A stretch of DNA of 64,000 nucleotides from Neisseria lactamica (lineage in GTDB: Bacteria > Pseudomonadota > Gammaproteobacteria > Burkholderiales > Neisseriaceae): positions 868,001-932,000 of the forward strand of contig NZ_LR590477.1 in the NCBI RefSeq assembly GCF_901482445.1, written 5' to 3'. Below, in pieces: positions 37,068 through 45,064 of this stretch. The notes under the pieces are model-generated. The model was not told where the DNA came from. It did not search any database and was given only the letters and a program-made list of their open reading frames with translations. The stretch's first letter is position 1; every line of letters starts with the position of its first letter. Both the position numbers and the translations under genes were made by a program.

Positions 37068-38501
37068 TCACCCGACATCAATGCACAGATATTTCAATTC
37101 CAGATATTCGTCCGCACCGTATTTGCTGCCTTCACGTCCCAAACCGCTGCGTTTCACGCCGCCGAACGGTGCCGCCTCATTGCTGATTAAGCCCGTATTG
37201 ATGCCGACCATACCGTATTCCAATGCTTCGCCGACGCGCCATTGGCGGGCGGTATCAGCAGTGAAAAGGTAGGCAGCCAAACCGTATTCCGTATCGTTGG
37301 CAGCCGCGATGACTTCGGTTTCGGTTTCAAAACGGAACACGGGGCACAAAGGCCCGAAGGTTTCCTCACGCGCCACCGCCATTTGTGCCGTAACGCCGCT
37401 TAAAACAGTCGGTTCGAAAAACGTTCCGCCCAACGCGCTGCGTTTGCCGCCGGTCAGACAGACCGCGCCTTTAGCAAGCGCGTCGGCGATGTGCTGCTCG
37501 ACTTTTTCCACCGCTTTTTCCTCAATCAGCGGCCCTTGGTTTACGCCATCTTCCAAGCCGTTGCCCAATTTGAGCGCGGCTGCTTTTTCACTTAATTTGC
37601 GGCAAAATTCGTCGTAAATGCCGGCTTGGGCGTAAACGCGGTTGGTGCAGACGCAGGTCTGACCGCTGTTACGGAACTTGCTGGCCAGCGCGCCTTCGAC
37701 GGCTTTGTCCAAATCGGCATCGTCAAACACGATAAACGGCGCGTTGCCGCCCAGTTCCAAACTGAGTTTTTTAATGTCCGCCGCGCTGTCGGCAAAAATT
37801 TTCGCGCCGACTTCGGTCGAACCGGTAAAACTGATTTTGCGGATAATCGGATTTGTGGCAAATTCACGGCCGATTTCCGAAGCACTGCCGCTGACAACAG
37901 GCAGCAAATCCTGCGGCACGCCCGCTTCGTAAGCCAACGAAGCCAACGCATACGCACTCAAAGGTGTGAGCGATGCTGGTTTGACTATCATCGCGCAGCC
38001 AACCGCCAAAGCAGGAGCAGCCTTGCGCGCAATCATTGCGGACGGGAAGTTCCACGGCGTAATCGCGGCGGTAACGCCGACGGGCTGTTTCAACACGACC
38101 AGTTTTTGCGACGCTTTCACGCTTGTCAGCACATCGCCGTCAATCCGCCGCGCTTCTTCGGCAAACCAGCGCACAAACGAAGCCGCATAATCAATTTCAC
38201 CGCGCGACTCGGTCAGGCTTTTGCCCTGTTCCATCGTCATCAGGCGCGCCAGTGCTTCCTTGTTTTCTTTAACTAAAAAATACCAACGCCACAATATGTC
38301 GGCGCGTTCCAAAGCGGTTTTCGCCGCCCATAATTTTTGTGCCGCAGCTGCTTTTTGAATCAGGTTTTTCAGCTTGTCCGAATCCGTCTTGCGGACATAC
38401 GCCAAAATTTCACCCGTCGCCGGATTGCCGATCCCGATGCTGTCTGAAATCGGGGAAAGGGAAATATCGGGATGCTTGATTAATTGGGAATATTCGTTCA
38501 T
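37068..38501 (-). CDS. gabD: Succinate-semialdehyde dehydrogenase
   Basis: A 477-residue aldehyde dehydrogenase. NAD(P)+ binding shows in TAAITPWNFPSAMIARKAA (about 145) and FTGSTEVGAKIFADSA (about 225); the catalytic pair is Glu in SLELGGNAPFIVF (about 250) and Cys in NSGQTCVCTNRVYAQ (about 285, Cys-V-Cys). The C-terminal GGVKRSGLGREGSKYGADEYLELKY, seen in parts, is typical of GabD. Substrate assignment is by family resemblance. The start at 38501 (MNEYSQLIKH) follows GGAGG closely, which favours it over the ATG at 38537. Confidence 0.93.
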   Translation of the reverse strand: MNEYSQLIKHPDISLSPISDSIGIGNPATGEILAYVRKTDSDKLKNLIQKAAAAQKLWAAKTALERADILWRWYFLVKENKEALARLMTMEQGKSLTESRGEIDYAASFVRWFAEEARRIDGDVLTSVKASQKLVVLKQPVGVTAAITPWNFPSAMIARKAAPALAVGCAMIVKPASLTPLSAYALASLAYEAGVPQDLLPVVSGSASEIGREFATNPIIRKISFTGSTEVGAKIFADSAADIKKLSLELGGNAPFIVFDDADLDKAVEGALASKFRNSGQTCVCTNRVYAQAGIYDEFCRKLSEKAAALKLGNGLEDGVNQGPLIEEKAVEKVEQHIADALAKGAVCLTGGKRSALGGTFFEPTVLSGVTAQMAVAREETFGPLCPVFRFETETEVIAAANDTEYGLAAYLFTADTARQWRVGEALEYGMVGINTGLISNEAAPFGGVKRSGLGREGSKYGADEYLELKYLCIDVG

Positions 38502-38845
38502 TTCGTGTCCTCCGGTATGCGGGATAACCGCTTTCAAATGCCGTCAATCTCACGGACATTATCATCTTCATATTCCAAAACTGCAAACCCTTCCGATGCC
38601 GTCTGAAGCATCCGATCGGGCAGTGTCTGAATATGGCGCGGACGCAATCCTTGTCGTTTAAGAAAAATACTTTTTATACGATAGTAATCTTTAGAAAGAT
38701 GTTTCTTTATTATTCAAACAAAATAAATTGTAAATTTATTATCTTGTTGTTTTTATTGGCTATTCAGTTTTACATTTTTTCGGAATACAAAAATCCAAGC
38801 GGATTTTTTACAATCCGCTTTTGCTGTTTTTATCAGTTCGGTTAG
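38502..38845. other. Spacer between gabD and the Piv-type recombinase
   Basis: About 340 bp without a convincing gene. The left part has GC-rich Neisseria sequence with one uptake sequence near 38598; from about 38650 it becomes AT-rich. A plus-strand frame at 38702-38842 codes a short hydrophobic peptide that I would not annotate. The hairpin at 38797-38823 is described separately. Confidence 0.4.
38797..38823 (+). terminator. Hairpin next to the Piv gene end
   Basis: AAGCGGATT and AATCCGCTT form a perfect 9-bp stem with a 6-nt loop, followed by TT and, shortly, T5. It lies 23 bp beyond the Piv-type stop and may define the edge of that element. Confidence 0.55.
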
Positions 38846-39811
38846 CTAAGCCGTCTGATAACGTGTTTTATCGAAGTCGGTTTCTGTTTTATAAAGATTA
38901 AATGCAACGACTAAAATTTTTCTCATCAATGCGCCGATGATCAGCATTTTGGGCTTTTTGGCTTTTTTCAGCCTGTTTGTGAATGCTGGAAAGTAGTTGT
39001 TTTTGAATGCGACTAATGCGGCCATGAACAGGGATCCGCGTATTCTTCGGTTTCCGTATTTGGTCATTTTGCTTTTTTTGTTGACGCTTGTCCCTGATAT
39101 GTTTTGATGCGGATTTAATCCGGCATAGGCTGTAAACTGCTTTGCGTTTTCGAATGTGCTGTTAATAAGGTAGCTCATTAGCGATATGGCTGTTGTTTTG
39201 CCTACTGACGGTATTGTCTCTAACCGTTTTGTCAGCTCTTTCATTTTTTTGTCTGATTTGATTGTTTGGTCGATTTTCTTTTTTACTGCATTTAGATGGT
39301 TTTCAAGTTCTTTTAGCTGTTTTTCATGTATTTTCTGTACAAATGAATCTTTTGCTGCTTTGATTCTATTTTTTTGCGATGTCTGTTGTTCTAAAAGTTG
39401 GCTTTGAAGTGATAGCAGTCTTTTCAAGCTGTATTGCTATTCAGTCGGTTTTTCTCTCTTTGGCAGCTCTTCTATTAATGCTGTTTGGCAAAACTCTGCG
39501 ATTAGTTTTGCGTCTTGTTTGTCGTTTTTGACTCTGCTGAATCGCTTTTGTGCATAGGCTTTGATTTTTAGCGGGTTTATTACTGATACGTGGTATTCTT
39601 CGGCCAAGCAGTCTGCGGCCTGTTCGTAGTAGTTTCCTGTTGCTTCCATGCATACGTATATGTCTTTTTCTCTTTTTGCCGATATCCATTCTTTCAGGTT
39701 TTTGCAGCCTTGTTCATCGTTGCTGAATTTTCTGTAATCGGTTTCGCCGTTGATTATGGTAACGACATCAAATGTTTTTGCGGATATGTCTAATCCTACT
39801 GCGTTTCTCAT
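38846..39811 (-). pseudogene. Piv/irg-type recombinase (IS110 family) with internal amber stop
   Basis: The ATG at 39811 has a good SD (AAGGA). The N-terminal DEDD domain shows GLDISAKTFDV, YVCMEATGNYYEQAA and RVKNDKQDAKLIAEF. TAG at 39437-39439 follows KREKPTE; the same frame continues QYSLKRLLSLQSQLLEQQ, a coiled coil and the C-terminal Transposase_20 part with IPSVGKTTAISLMSYL, YAGLNPHQNISGTS and KYGNRRIRGSLF, to 38846. Restored length is about 321 residues, as for Piv/irg proteins, which in Neisseria sit next to filamentous prophages. One CAG-to-TAG change explains the break. An in-frame TTG at 39427 could start a truncated C-terminal protein. Confidence 0.85.
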
Positions 39812-39872
39812 GTTAATTTTCCTTACGATTCAGGCTTTAATGCCTTTGATGTTTCTCAATTTCAAACATAAG

Positions 39873-39936
39873 AAAACCGCCGTCCTTATCTTTCTTTCAA
39901 TCTTGCGATTAGGAAGTAATCAGGTTCGGCGGCTTT
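39873..39936 (-). ncRNA. Structured leader upstream of the IS110-type gene (possible bridge RNA)
   Basis: On the minus strand AAAGCCGCCG (39936 side) pairs with CGGCGGTTTT (39873 side) around a 44-nt inner segment, 60 bp upstream of the Piv ATG. IS110-group elements carry their bridge RNA in non-coding end DNA, so this is a candidate. No loop complementarity to a target was established; it could equally be a terminator. Confidence 0.25.
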
Positions 39937-40045
39937 GTCGTCGGTTAGCTATTCCGAGACGTTTGAAGTATATCAGAATCGTATGAATTAATTTTTTGTA
40001 TTTGCTGGTTTATTTAAAAATTGCTGTTGCGACCCGCTGCATTGT

Positions 40046-40264
40046 GTTTTTTTACTGCTTTCAGTCCGGTTTTCGCAGGCATGGGGTTTGTGTGCGATTG
40101 GAGAACAACCGATAAAAAGGTGCAAGGGGGTATTCATAAAGATTTGGAAAAAAGCACTCCAAATCTTTACAAAACTTCCCCCTTGCACCTTTTTATCGGC
40201 CGTTCTCTGTCAAACGCCCCCCCATACCTCAGCGAAAACCGGACTGAAAGCAGTAAAAAAAAAC
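40046..40264. repeat. 219-bp imperfect palindrome beside the prophage
   Basis: Two inverted arms of about 105 bp face each other. Perfect blocks are 23 bp (40054-40076 with 40232-40254), 20 bp (40111-40130 with 40178-40197) and 11 bp at the centre (40138-40148 with 40158-40168). Between them the arms are similar but diverged. The outer ends are a T7 run and an A9 run. It does not code. It looks like two head-to-head copies of one repeat, or a MITE/cruciform at the phage or Piv boundary. Confidence 0.85.
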
Positions 40265-40417
40265 AATTCCGCTAGATATTTTCCCCCGCCCTAGCTCCTC
40301 CGTCCTGAAGGGCTGGGAAAGGTTTCTGAAACTCAAACAGGCGCGGCAAGCGCGGAAAGGTAGATTGATATGACTTAGATTTGATGATATGACAATTTGT
40401 AGAGCGGTGGGGATAAG

Positions 40418-40450
40418 CAAAATCCCCGAGCGCGAACTAGGGGATTTTTG
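40418..40450. terminator. Bidirectional hairpin terminator
   Basis: AAAATCCCC and GGGGATTTTT form a 9-bp stem around 12 nt, with T5 on the plus strand and T4 on the minus strand. It lies on the far side of Zot and probably blocks transcription leaving or entering the prophage. Confidence 0.65.
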
Positions 40451-40489
40451 CATTCCTGCCAAGTTTTAAACTTTACAGGAAATTTTAAA

Positions 40490-40582
40490 ATGCGAATTAC
40501 CGTTAGCCTCGGAAAACTGCATTTGACTGTATCGGTAGATACGCGGTTTATTCTATCCGTGTTCATGCTGTTTAGTCAATAA
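40490..40582 (+). CDS. Possible 30-residue peptide next to the prophage
   Basis: ATG 40490 is preceded by ACAGGAAAT, a fair SD. The peptide MRITVSLGKLHLTVSVDTRF and ten more residues has strongly strand-like alternation. It reads opposite to the phage operon and lies between two terminators. Too short to judge; conservation would decide. Confidence 0.25.
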   Translation: MRITVSLGKLHLTVSVDTRFILSVFMLFSQ

Positions 40583-40592
40583 CCCACGATTA

Positions 40593-40618
40593 GAAGGCCG
40601 CCATGCAGCGGCCTTTCT
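40593..40618. terminator. Terminator at the end of the prophage operon
   Basis: AAGGCCGC and GCGGCCTT form an 8-bp stem with loop CATGCA, T-rich on both sides (TTTCTT on plus; TTCTAAT on minus). It lies 54 bp behind the zot stop. Confidence 0.65.
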
Positions 40619-40671
40619 TAATTCGCTGCGCCGACAACCGCGCCGCTTTGCGGCTCGAACTTCGCGCCCGC

Positions 40672-41727
40672 TTAGGACGTTGTAGGGGCTTTTTGCGCGT
40701 TGTTTGCGCTGTTGTCCTGTTCTTTGTATGGATTAAAGGGTAGGCCGTTTCTTGCGTACTGTTTGCACATTTCTTTTGTTACTTCTTCCAGCGGTGTTGC
40801 TTGATCGCTGTAGCAGGTGCAGCCGGTTTTTCCGCCTTCGATACATGCGGCGATACGCTCATAGGTTTTGACTTGGCGGACGTTGTTGTAAATCGGTTTG
40901 GATTCGGGTTTTTCGGCCAACGTCGGGATAAAATCGTCTGCTTTCAAATCCTGATTGATTTTTTGTGATTGTACTGCTGTATTTAAATCTGCTTCTTTAT
41001 TTATCGGCTCTGATGCTGAAACTTGTGATGTTGTTTCAAACTGTTCTGGATTTATGGCTTTTTGTGATATTCCATAAACTGTATAGATTTTCCAGCCGAT
41101 AAATCCGATTATCAGAATTAAAGCCCAAACGGCCAACGGTACTTTTTTCTTAAATTTGATGTGCTGGCTTGATGATTTGTAGTATTTAAATGCTTCTTTG
41201 GGCGGTGTGAAATTCTTCGATTCTGTATTTGAAACAGCTGCGGGATTTTCTAAGCTGGTTACGCATTTGTACCACGAATATTGTTTTGTTCCTAATGCTT
41301 TTCTTTCTAAATGGATGTGCTTGGATATCAGGTTTCTAACGAAGATATCAAGCTGCTGCGGGTGTTGTGTCATCATGATAACCGTATGGCCGTGATGTCT
41401 TAATTCTGTTAATTCTTGAATATAAGGCGGTACGGCTCGGCCTGATGATCTTACCGGATAGGTATAGTGTGCTTCGTCTACTATCAGAACCGCGCCATCA
41501 GGGATGATGTCTCTTAGCGGCGCGGACATGATTTGTTCTTCTGTTAGTTCGTGTGCGTTGAACTTTTTTGCGTCTAGTCCGTCGATATGGCAAAAATATA
41601 AGGGCCTATCTACTTCTGTTCCGTCTTCGAGTTTCATTTTAAACAATCCGTCTTCGTTGTTTAAAATCATTGAAACTGCTTTTGATGTTTTGCCGGTTCC
41701 CATGTTGCCGGTAATCAGATAAATCAT
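40672..41727 (-). CDS. Zot-like phage assembly ATPase (pI)
   Basis: A 351-residue assembly protein. Start at 41727 is chosen for its SD (AAAGGA) and because it follows the preceding stop by 2 nt. Walker A is ITGNMGTGKTSKAVSM (about residues 5-20), Walker B-like AVLIVDEAHYTYP (about 75). A single membrane helix (VPLAVWALILIIGFIGWKIY, about 205-225) separates the cytoplasmic ATPase from a periplasmic tail with three Cys. In inoviruses pI/Zot drives virion extrusion through the envelope. The name Zot reflects homology to the cholera phage protein, not toxin activity here. Confidence 0.92.
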   Translation of the reverse strand: MIYLITGNMGTGKTSKAVSMILNNEDGLFKMKLEDGTEVDRPLYFCHIDGLDAKKFNAHELTEEQIMSAPLRDIIPDGAVLIVDEAHYTYPVRSSGRAVPPYIQELTELRHHGHTVIMMTQHPQQLDIFVRNLISKHIHLERKALGTKQYSWYKCVTSLENPAAVSNTESKNFTPPKEAFKYYKSSSQHIKFKKKVPLAVWALILIIGFIGWKIYTVYGISQKAINPEQFETTSQVSASEPINKEADLNTAVQSQKINQDLKADDFIPTLAEKPESKPIYNNVRQVKTYERIAACIEGGKTGCTCYSDQATPLEEVTKEMCKQYARNGLPFNPYKEQDNSANNAQKAPTTS

Positions 41728-41729
41728 TT

Positions 41730-42017
41730 TTATCCTTTCGGTAATACTGTTGTCAGTTTGTTCAATGCTTTCATGCTTACCCAAAAAGAGAACGCACCGA
41801 AAAGATAGTTAAAACCTGTTCCGAATCCGCCTATCAGTAGAAGGTTATAAATGTCTTCAGGCATGGAGTTTGCCGCATTTAAAAAGTATTCTTTGAATTT
41901 ATTCAATGCGGCAATATAGCCGGCGAATGATACAAACGTTAGTCCTGTTGCAATGATGATCTTTACTATCAGCATTCTTAACAGAAATGCGATTAATGGA
42001 ATTAGAGCAGCCGGCAT
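41730..42017 (-). CDS. Minor coat protein-like membrane protein (pVI type)
   Basis: A 95-residue protein with three predicted helices (LIPLIAFLLRMLIVKIIIATG in parts, LTFVSFAGYIAAL, and a C-terminal GGFGTGFNYLFGAFSFWV). It lies between TspB (pIII position) and Zot (pI), where inoviruses encode pVI, the cap protein that anchors pIII. Starts 2 nt after the tspB stop. Confidence 0.75.
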   Translation of the reverse strand: MPAALIPLIAFLLRMLIVKIIIATGLTFVSFAGYIAALNKFKEYFLNAANSMPEDIYNLLLIGGFGTGFNYLFGAFSFWVSMKALNKLTTVLPKG

Positions 42018-42018
42018 T

Positions 42019-43545
42019 TTATTCCTTTCTCAATGATCCGAATGTGATAAACGCGGACATGATGATAAAACCGAGGATAACGGCAAATCTGACGTTTTCC
42101 ATTAATATACACAATGGCTGATAACTGACGTTAAACGCTTTTCCGAAAACGTGGAATGTTTTGTCTTTCGGACAAACTCCGCTTGACGAAAACATGTTAT
42201 CGGGCGACCACGTTTCTTCATTTACGGCTTTGGGTATGGCTATGCCTTCAAAATCGTTTTCTGAAGGTTCGCCCATATCTGCACAGGCTAAGATTGTAGG
42301 AAAGAGATCACAGAGCAATCCGCCGTTTCCGTCTGGTTTCTTTTCTTCTCGCCGATCTTTCGGGCTTTCGTTCGGGCTTGGTGTTTCGCCCGGTGTGGGC
42401 GTGGGTTTGGGATTGTCTTGATCTGCTTCGCGCGGGTTTTCTTTTTGCTTTGGATTGGTTTCGGGCGTAGGCGCTGGATTCGGCTTGATTTCGGGTGCTT
42501 CTGCGCTTCCGGGTGTGAGATCGGGACGCTGTATCTCTTCTACCGATGCCGTTGTGTTGCCTTGTGCGTCTTGGCCGAATGTGATTTTTATCTGCTTGGG
42601 CTTTCCGTCTTCGCCTGTTACGGGGCCGAGCATTACGATTTTGCCGTTTTCGATTTTGACATCTTCCTTGTAGCCCGGAAAGCCTGTTGCTTTGATAAAT
42701 CTGTCGGGATTGGCATCGACTTTTAAGGATAAAATCTCTTCCAGCTTTTTGGCATCCATTTCTTCTTTGTATTTTGGATCTCTTGAAAGTGAAAAATTGA
42801 TAAAACCTCTATAATCATCTCCTTTATGAACTGAACAACCTCCGCCGTTCCAGCCGAATTCACAAGGTCCGAAATTGTAATTTTTGTAACTAACCATATC
42901 AGGACGATTTCTTAACTTTTCCCAATACTTTCTGCCGAGAATTTCCATTCTGGCTTCCATCAGTTCTTTAACTTCTGGGAATCTGCTGTAATCTGACATA
43001 AGGCGCATAGTCGAACTGTCGACGCCATAGCAGGAATCATTTACCAACTTTTCATGGGGGTAATCTCCCACCCTGTACCAAATGCAATTACTATATTCGT
43101 AGCCTTTTACAAATTTATCGGTTTTGGGATCGTATTGATAGCCTTGTTCCTGAATGTCTTCTTTAAATGTTTCGTAAATGTCGTGAGCTAAAAGGGCAGT
43201 GCCGACATAGGGAACTGCCCTCGTGCTGAATTTCGCGCCTAAGCGGGCGAGTTTGCCGACCCCTGCCAAGACTCCGGCGCGGGAGACGGTACTTTCTATT
43301 GTTGCGGGGAGAGTGGAGGCGGAGCGGAGTCCGGTGGGAGAGTGTTCGATGATGGCCGGTTCTATAATACGACCTGAGAAACGTTGTCCATCTACTCTGA
43401 AATCTGTAACTACAGATTTACTATGATTAATTTCTAAATTAACGCTAGAATTTCCGATAGGATACTTCCTAATTTCAGCATAACTAGGAACTGAAAATAG
43501 CATCAGGTTTAATATCAAAATTGAATGTTTGTATCTCAATATCAC
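42019..43545 (-). CDS. tspB: TspB (adsorption-type protein, immunoglobulin-binding family)
   Basis: A 508-residue exported protein. It has a signal peptide (ILILNLMLFSVPSYA), a long globular N-terminal part with Cys, a Pro/Thr/Glu/Lys-rich linker (about residues 335-395, PTPTPGETPSPNESP), a Cys-containing C-terminal domain and a terminal membrane helix (FAVILGFIIMSAFITFG). This equals the pIII-like layout of phage tip proteins. In meningococci TspB stimulates T and B cells and was reported to bind human IgG. The start overlaps the preceding orf103 by 62 bp. Length is within the family range. Confidence 0.9.
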   Translation of the reverse strand: MILRYKHSILILNLMLFSVPSYAEIRKYPIGNSSVNLEINHSKSVVTDFRVDGQRFSGRIIEPAIIEHSPTGLRSASTLPATIESTVSRAGVLAGVGKLARLGAKFSTRAVPYVGTALLAHDIYETFKEDIQEQGYQYDPKTDKFVKGYEYSNCIWYRVGDYPHEKLVNDSCYGVDSSTMRLMSDYSRFPEVKELMEARMEILGRKYWEKLRNRPDMVSYKNYNFGPCEFGWNGGGCSVHKGDDYRGFINFSLSRDPKYKEEMDAKKLEEILSLKVDANPDRFIKATGFPGYKEDVKIENGKIVMLGPVTGEDGKPKQIKITFGQDAQGNTTASVEEIQRPDLTPGSAEAPEIKPNPAPTPETNPKQKENPREADQDNPKPTPTPGETPSPNESPKDRREEKKPDGNGGLLCDLFPTILACADMGEPSENDFEGIAIPKAVNEETWSPDNMFSSSGVCPKDKTFHVFGKAFNVSYQPLCILMENVRFAVILGFIIMSAFITFGSLRKE

Positions 43546-43795
43546 GACAGTTACTCAATTTATTTAAATCAGATATTTTTATTATTGCAACTGATTCATC
43601 ATTAAAATAAATCTTCCAAACATTGGAAGATAATTTTTTATTTAAAAACCAAGATATACACTCGACAACATAAAAATGTTGTTTTTTAGAATATTTAAGC
43701 AATTCAACAGAAAAAATTTCTGCCATAGTTTTATTAAAATATTCAGTACCATCTTGGTATTTATATAGAGCCAATTGCGCTTCAGTAATAAACAT
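43484..43795 (-). CDS. Protein of unknown function inserted before tspB
   Basis: A 103-residue soluble protein with an AAGGAAG SD. It contains aromatic/charged strands (HFYVVECISWFLNKK, WKIYFNDESVAIIKISDL) and no signal peptide, unlike the exported neighbours. It is AT-richer than the phage genes around it and its end overlaps the tspB start by 62 bp. Its look is closer to small immunity or cargo proteins than to a virion part. Function not recognised. Confidence 0.55.
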   Translation of the reverse strand: MFITEAQLALYKYQDGTEYFNKTMAEIFSVELLKYSKKQHFYVVECISWFLNKKLSSNVWKIYFNDESVAIIKISDLNKLSNCRDIEIQTFNFDIKPDAIFSS

Positions 43796-43855
43796 GATTT
43801 CAACTTCCTTTTTTGTTGTTCGGAAGTCGGATTATCTGCCTAACCGTTTTGAATA

Positions 43856-43927
43856 TCAATCCTTGAACAGGATGGCGGCGATGATGATCGGAACGGAAAG
43901 ACCGACATAGAAATAAAAATCCATCAT
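43856..43927 (-). CDS. 23-residue hydrophobic phage peptide
   Basis: MMDFYFYVGLSVPIIIAAIL and three more residues form one membrane helix ending in K-D. Its ATG overlaps the stop of the previous gene (ATGATG/TGA), as in tightly packed inovirus genomes. It resembles the tiny pVII/pIX tip proteins. Short but well supported by context. Confidence 0.55.
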   Translation of the reverse strand: MMDFYFYVGLSVPIIIAAILFKD

Positions 43928-44199
43928 CTCAAGAGCCTTTTAATCACGGTTACGAAATAGACGGATGCCGCGATTCCGAAAATCAGCCAGCCTATATACA
44001 TGCCGTCTTTCAGGTTTTCGGACGGGTCGCATTCAGGTAAATCGGCCTTGATGATTTGGCCGTCTATTTTCCAATCTTTGCCGTTGTATTCGGGTTTTAT
44101 GATTTTCCCGTCTTCAGTTATTTTAGGTACTACCAAGCTGAAATAGACGTTTTCGGCCTGATGCTGCTCTAAACACTGATTTCCAACTTGGTAGTACAT
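43924..44199 (-). CDS. Phage membrane protein with C-terminal helix
   Basis: A 91-residue protein: soluble part with three Cys (YQVGNQCLEQHQAENVYFS, DLPECDPSENL) and a C-terminal helix (GWLIFGIAASVYFVTVIKRLLR, in parts). The tail strongly resembles that of the major coat protein encoded just before (GWLVIGVFAALFVIAIVKRVMR), so the two probably arose by duplication of the membrane anchor. Likely a minor virion protein. Confidence 0.65.
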   Translation of the reverse strand: MYYQVGNQCLEQHQAENVYFSLVVPKITEDGKIIKPEYNGKDWKIDGQIIKADLPECDPSENLKDGMYIGWLIFGIAASVYFVTVIKRLLR

Positions 44200-44209
44200 T
44201 TTGCCGACC

Positions 44210-44428
44210 TTATCGCATTACACGTTTTACAATCGCGATCACAAACAGTGCCGCGAATACGCCGATAACGAGCCAACCGGCTTCCAGACCGTCATTTTTT
44301 GCGCCTTCTAATGCTTGTTTTGCAGGTTCGGGCAATGCTGCATAGGTATTTGCTGCCAGTGCGAACGGAGCAGCTGCGAAAGCGGCGATTTTCGCGCCGT
44401 ATTTTTTCAGGTTATTCATGAATTTCAT
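44210..44428 (-). CDS. Major coat protein (pVIII type)
   Basis: A 72-residue precoat: basic N-terminus with a signal (AKIAAFAAAPFALAANTYA), then a mature helix of about 43 residues with an acidic start (EPAKQALEGAKNDGLEAG), a hydrophobic middle and a basic end (IVKRVMR). This is the diagnostic inovirus major coat layout. It follows an SD AAGGAAAAA and is flanked by gaps of about 80 bp upstream, consistent with its own strong expression. Confidence 0.88.
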   Translation of the reverse strand: MKFMNNLKKYGAKIAAFAAAPFALAANTYAALPEPAKQALEGAKNDGLEAGWLVIGVFAALFVIAIVKRVMR

Positions 44429-44511
44429 GATTTTTTCCTTAGTCGGTTAAAAAAATGGTTTTGCGGGCTTTGTGAAGGTTTTACAGACCGCCCGCCGAGC
44501 CTGTTAACTTT

Positions 44512-44715
44512 TTATTCTTCTCTGATGTATAAGCTGAAAATCTGAAAATGTCCGCCAATCTCTTCTAATCCGGCATTGAATGCGTCTTCATAGTTTTCAT
44601 ACTGTCCGGCTTCTTTCAGATTTTGGGTAAATCCAATATCGCCTAACTGATTGGGGAAGATGAATTCATAGTTTTCCAGTTCCTGAACAATAAATTTTTG
44701 CTGATAGCTGCTCAT
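44512..44715 (-). CDS. Phage protein of unknown function
   Basis: A 67-residue acidic soluble protein (MSSYQQKFIVQELENYEFIF...). It lies between the ssDNA-binding protein and the coat gene. It has a plausible amphipathic helix (ENYEDAFNAGLEEIGGHF) and no membrane segment. Not recognised. Confidence 0.6.
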   Translation of the reverse strand: MSSYQQKFIVQELENYEFIFPNQLGDIGFTQNLKEAGQYENYEDAFNAGLEEIGGHFQIFSLYIREE

Positions 44716-44732
44716 ATTCCGGACTTTCTGCC

Positions 44733-45044
44733 TTAGGCTTTGGTCGCCGCGCCTTTCACTTCAAAATCAAGCAGCTTGGGTACTAAGCCTTTGCCGGTAG
44801 ATTCCATTGCGACGGTTACATTTACGGAACAGGGGAATTTGAGGTTTTTCAGCCGATCGAAATTGTGGCTTTCGCCAAACTTCATGCTGGCGGCGGTAAA
44901 ACCTACGCTGTTGCCGTTTGCGGGCATAGGGGTTGCTACCAGTACGGTACAGGTATCGATTTTGTTGCCGTCAATCTCACCTTTAAACTGTTTTGCGCCC
45001 AAGAGTGTGGCGGGATAGTTGATTACTTGTAATTGATCAAACAT
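44733..45044 (-). CDS. Phage ssDNA-binding protein-like (pV position)
   Basis: A 103-residue basic protein of predicted beta type (KIDTCTVLVATPMP, FPCSVNVTVAMESTGKGLVP). It sits directly after the replication gene, where inoviruses encode the ssDNA-binding protein that coats the genome before assembly. Size and fold prediction agree; sequence alone does not prove it. Confidence 0.65.
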   Translation of the reverse strand: MFDQLQVINYPATLLGAKQFKGEIDGNKIDTCTVLVATPMPANGNSVGFTAASMKFGESHNFDRLKNLKFPCSVNVTVAMESTGKGLVPKLLDFEVKGAATKA

Positions 45045-45064
45045 GGGTATTTCCTTTCTTTGAT

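Noticed and set aside
38702..38842. Short plus-strand hydrophobic peptide between gabD and Piv
   Set aside because: AT-rich random-looking sequence, poor SD, and it runs through the hairpin at 38797.
40375..40566. 63-codon minus-strand frame between the palindrome and the prophage
   Set aside because: It crosses the hairpin terminator at 40418-40450 and has no ribosome site.
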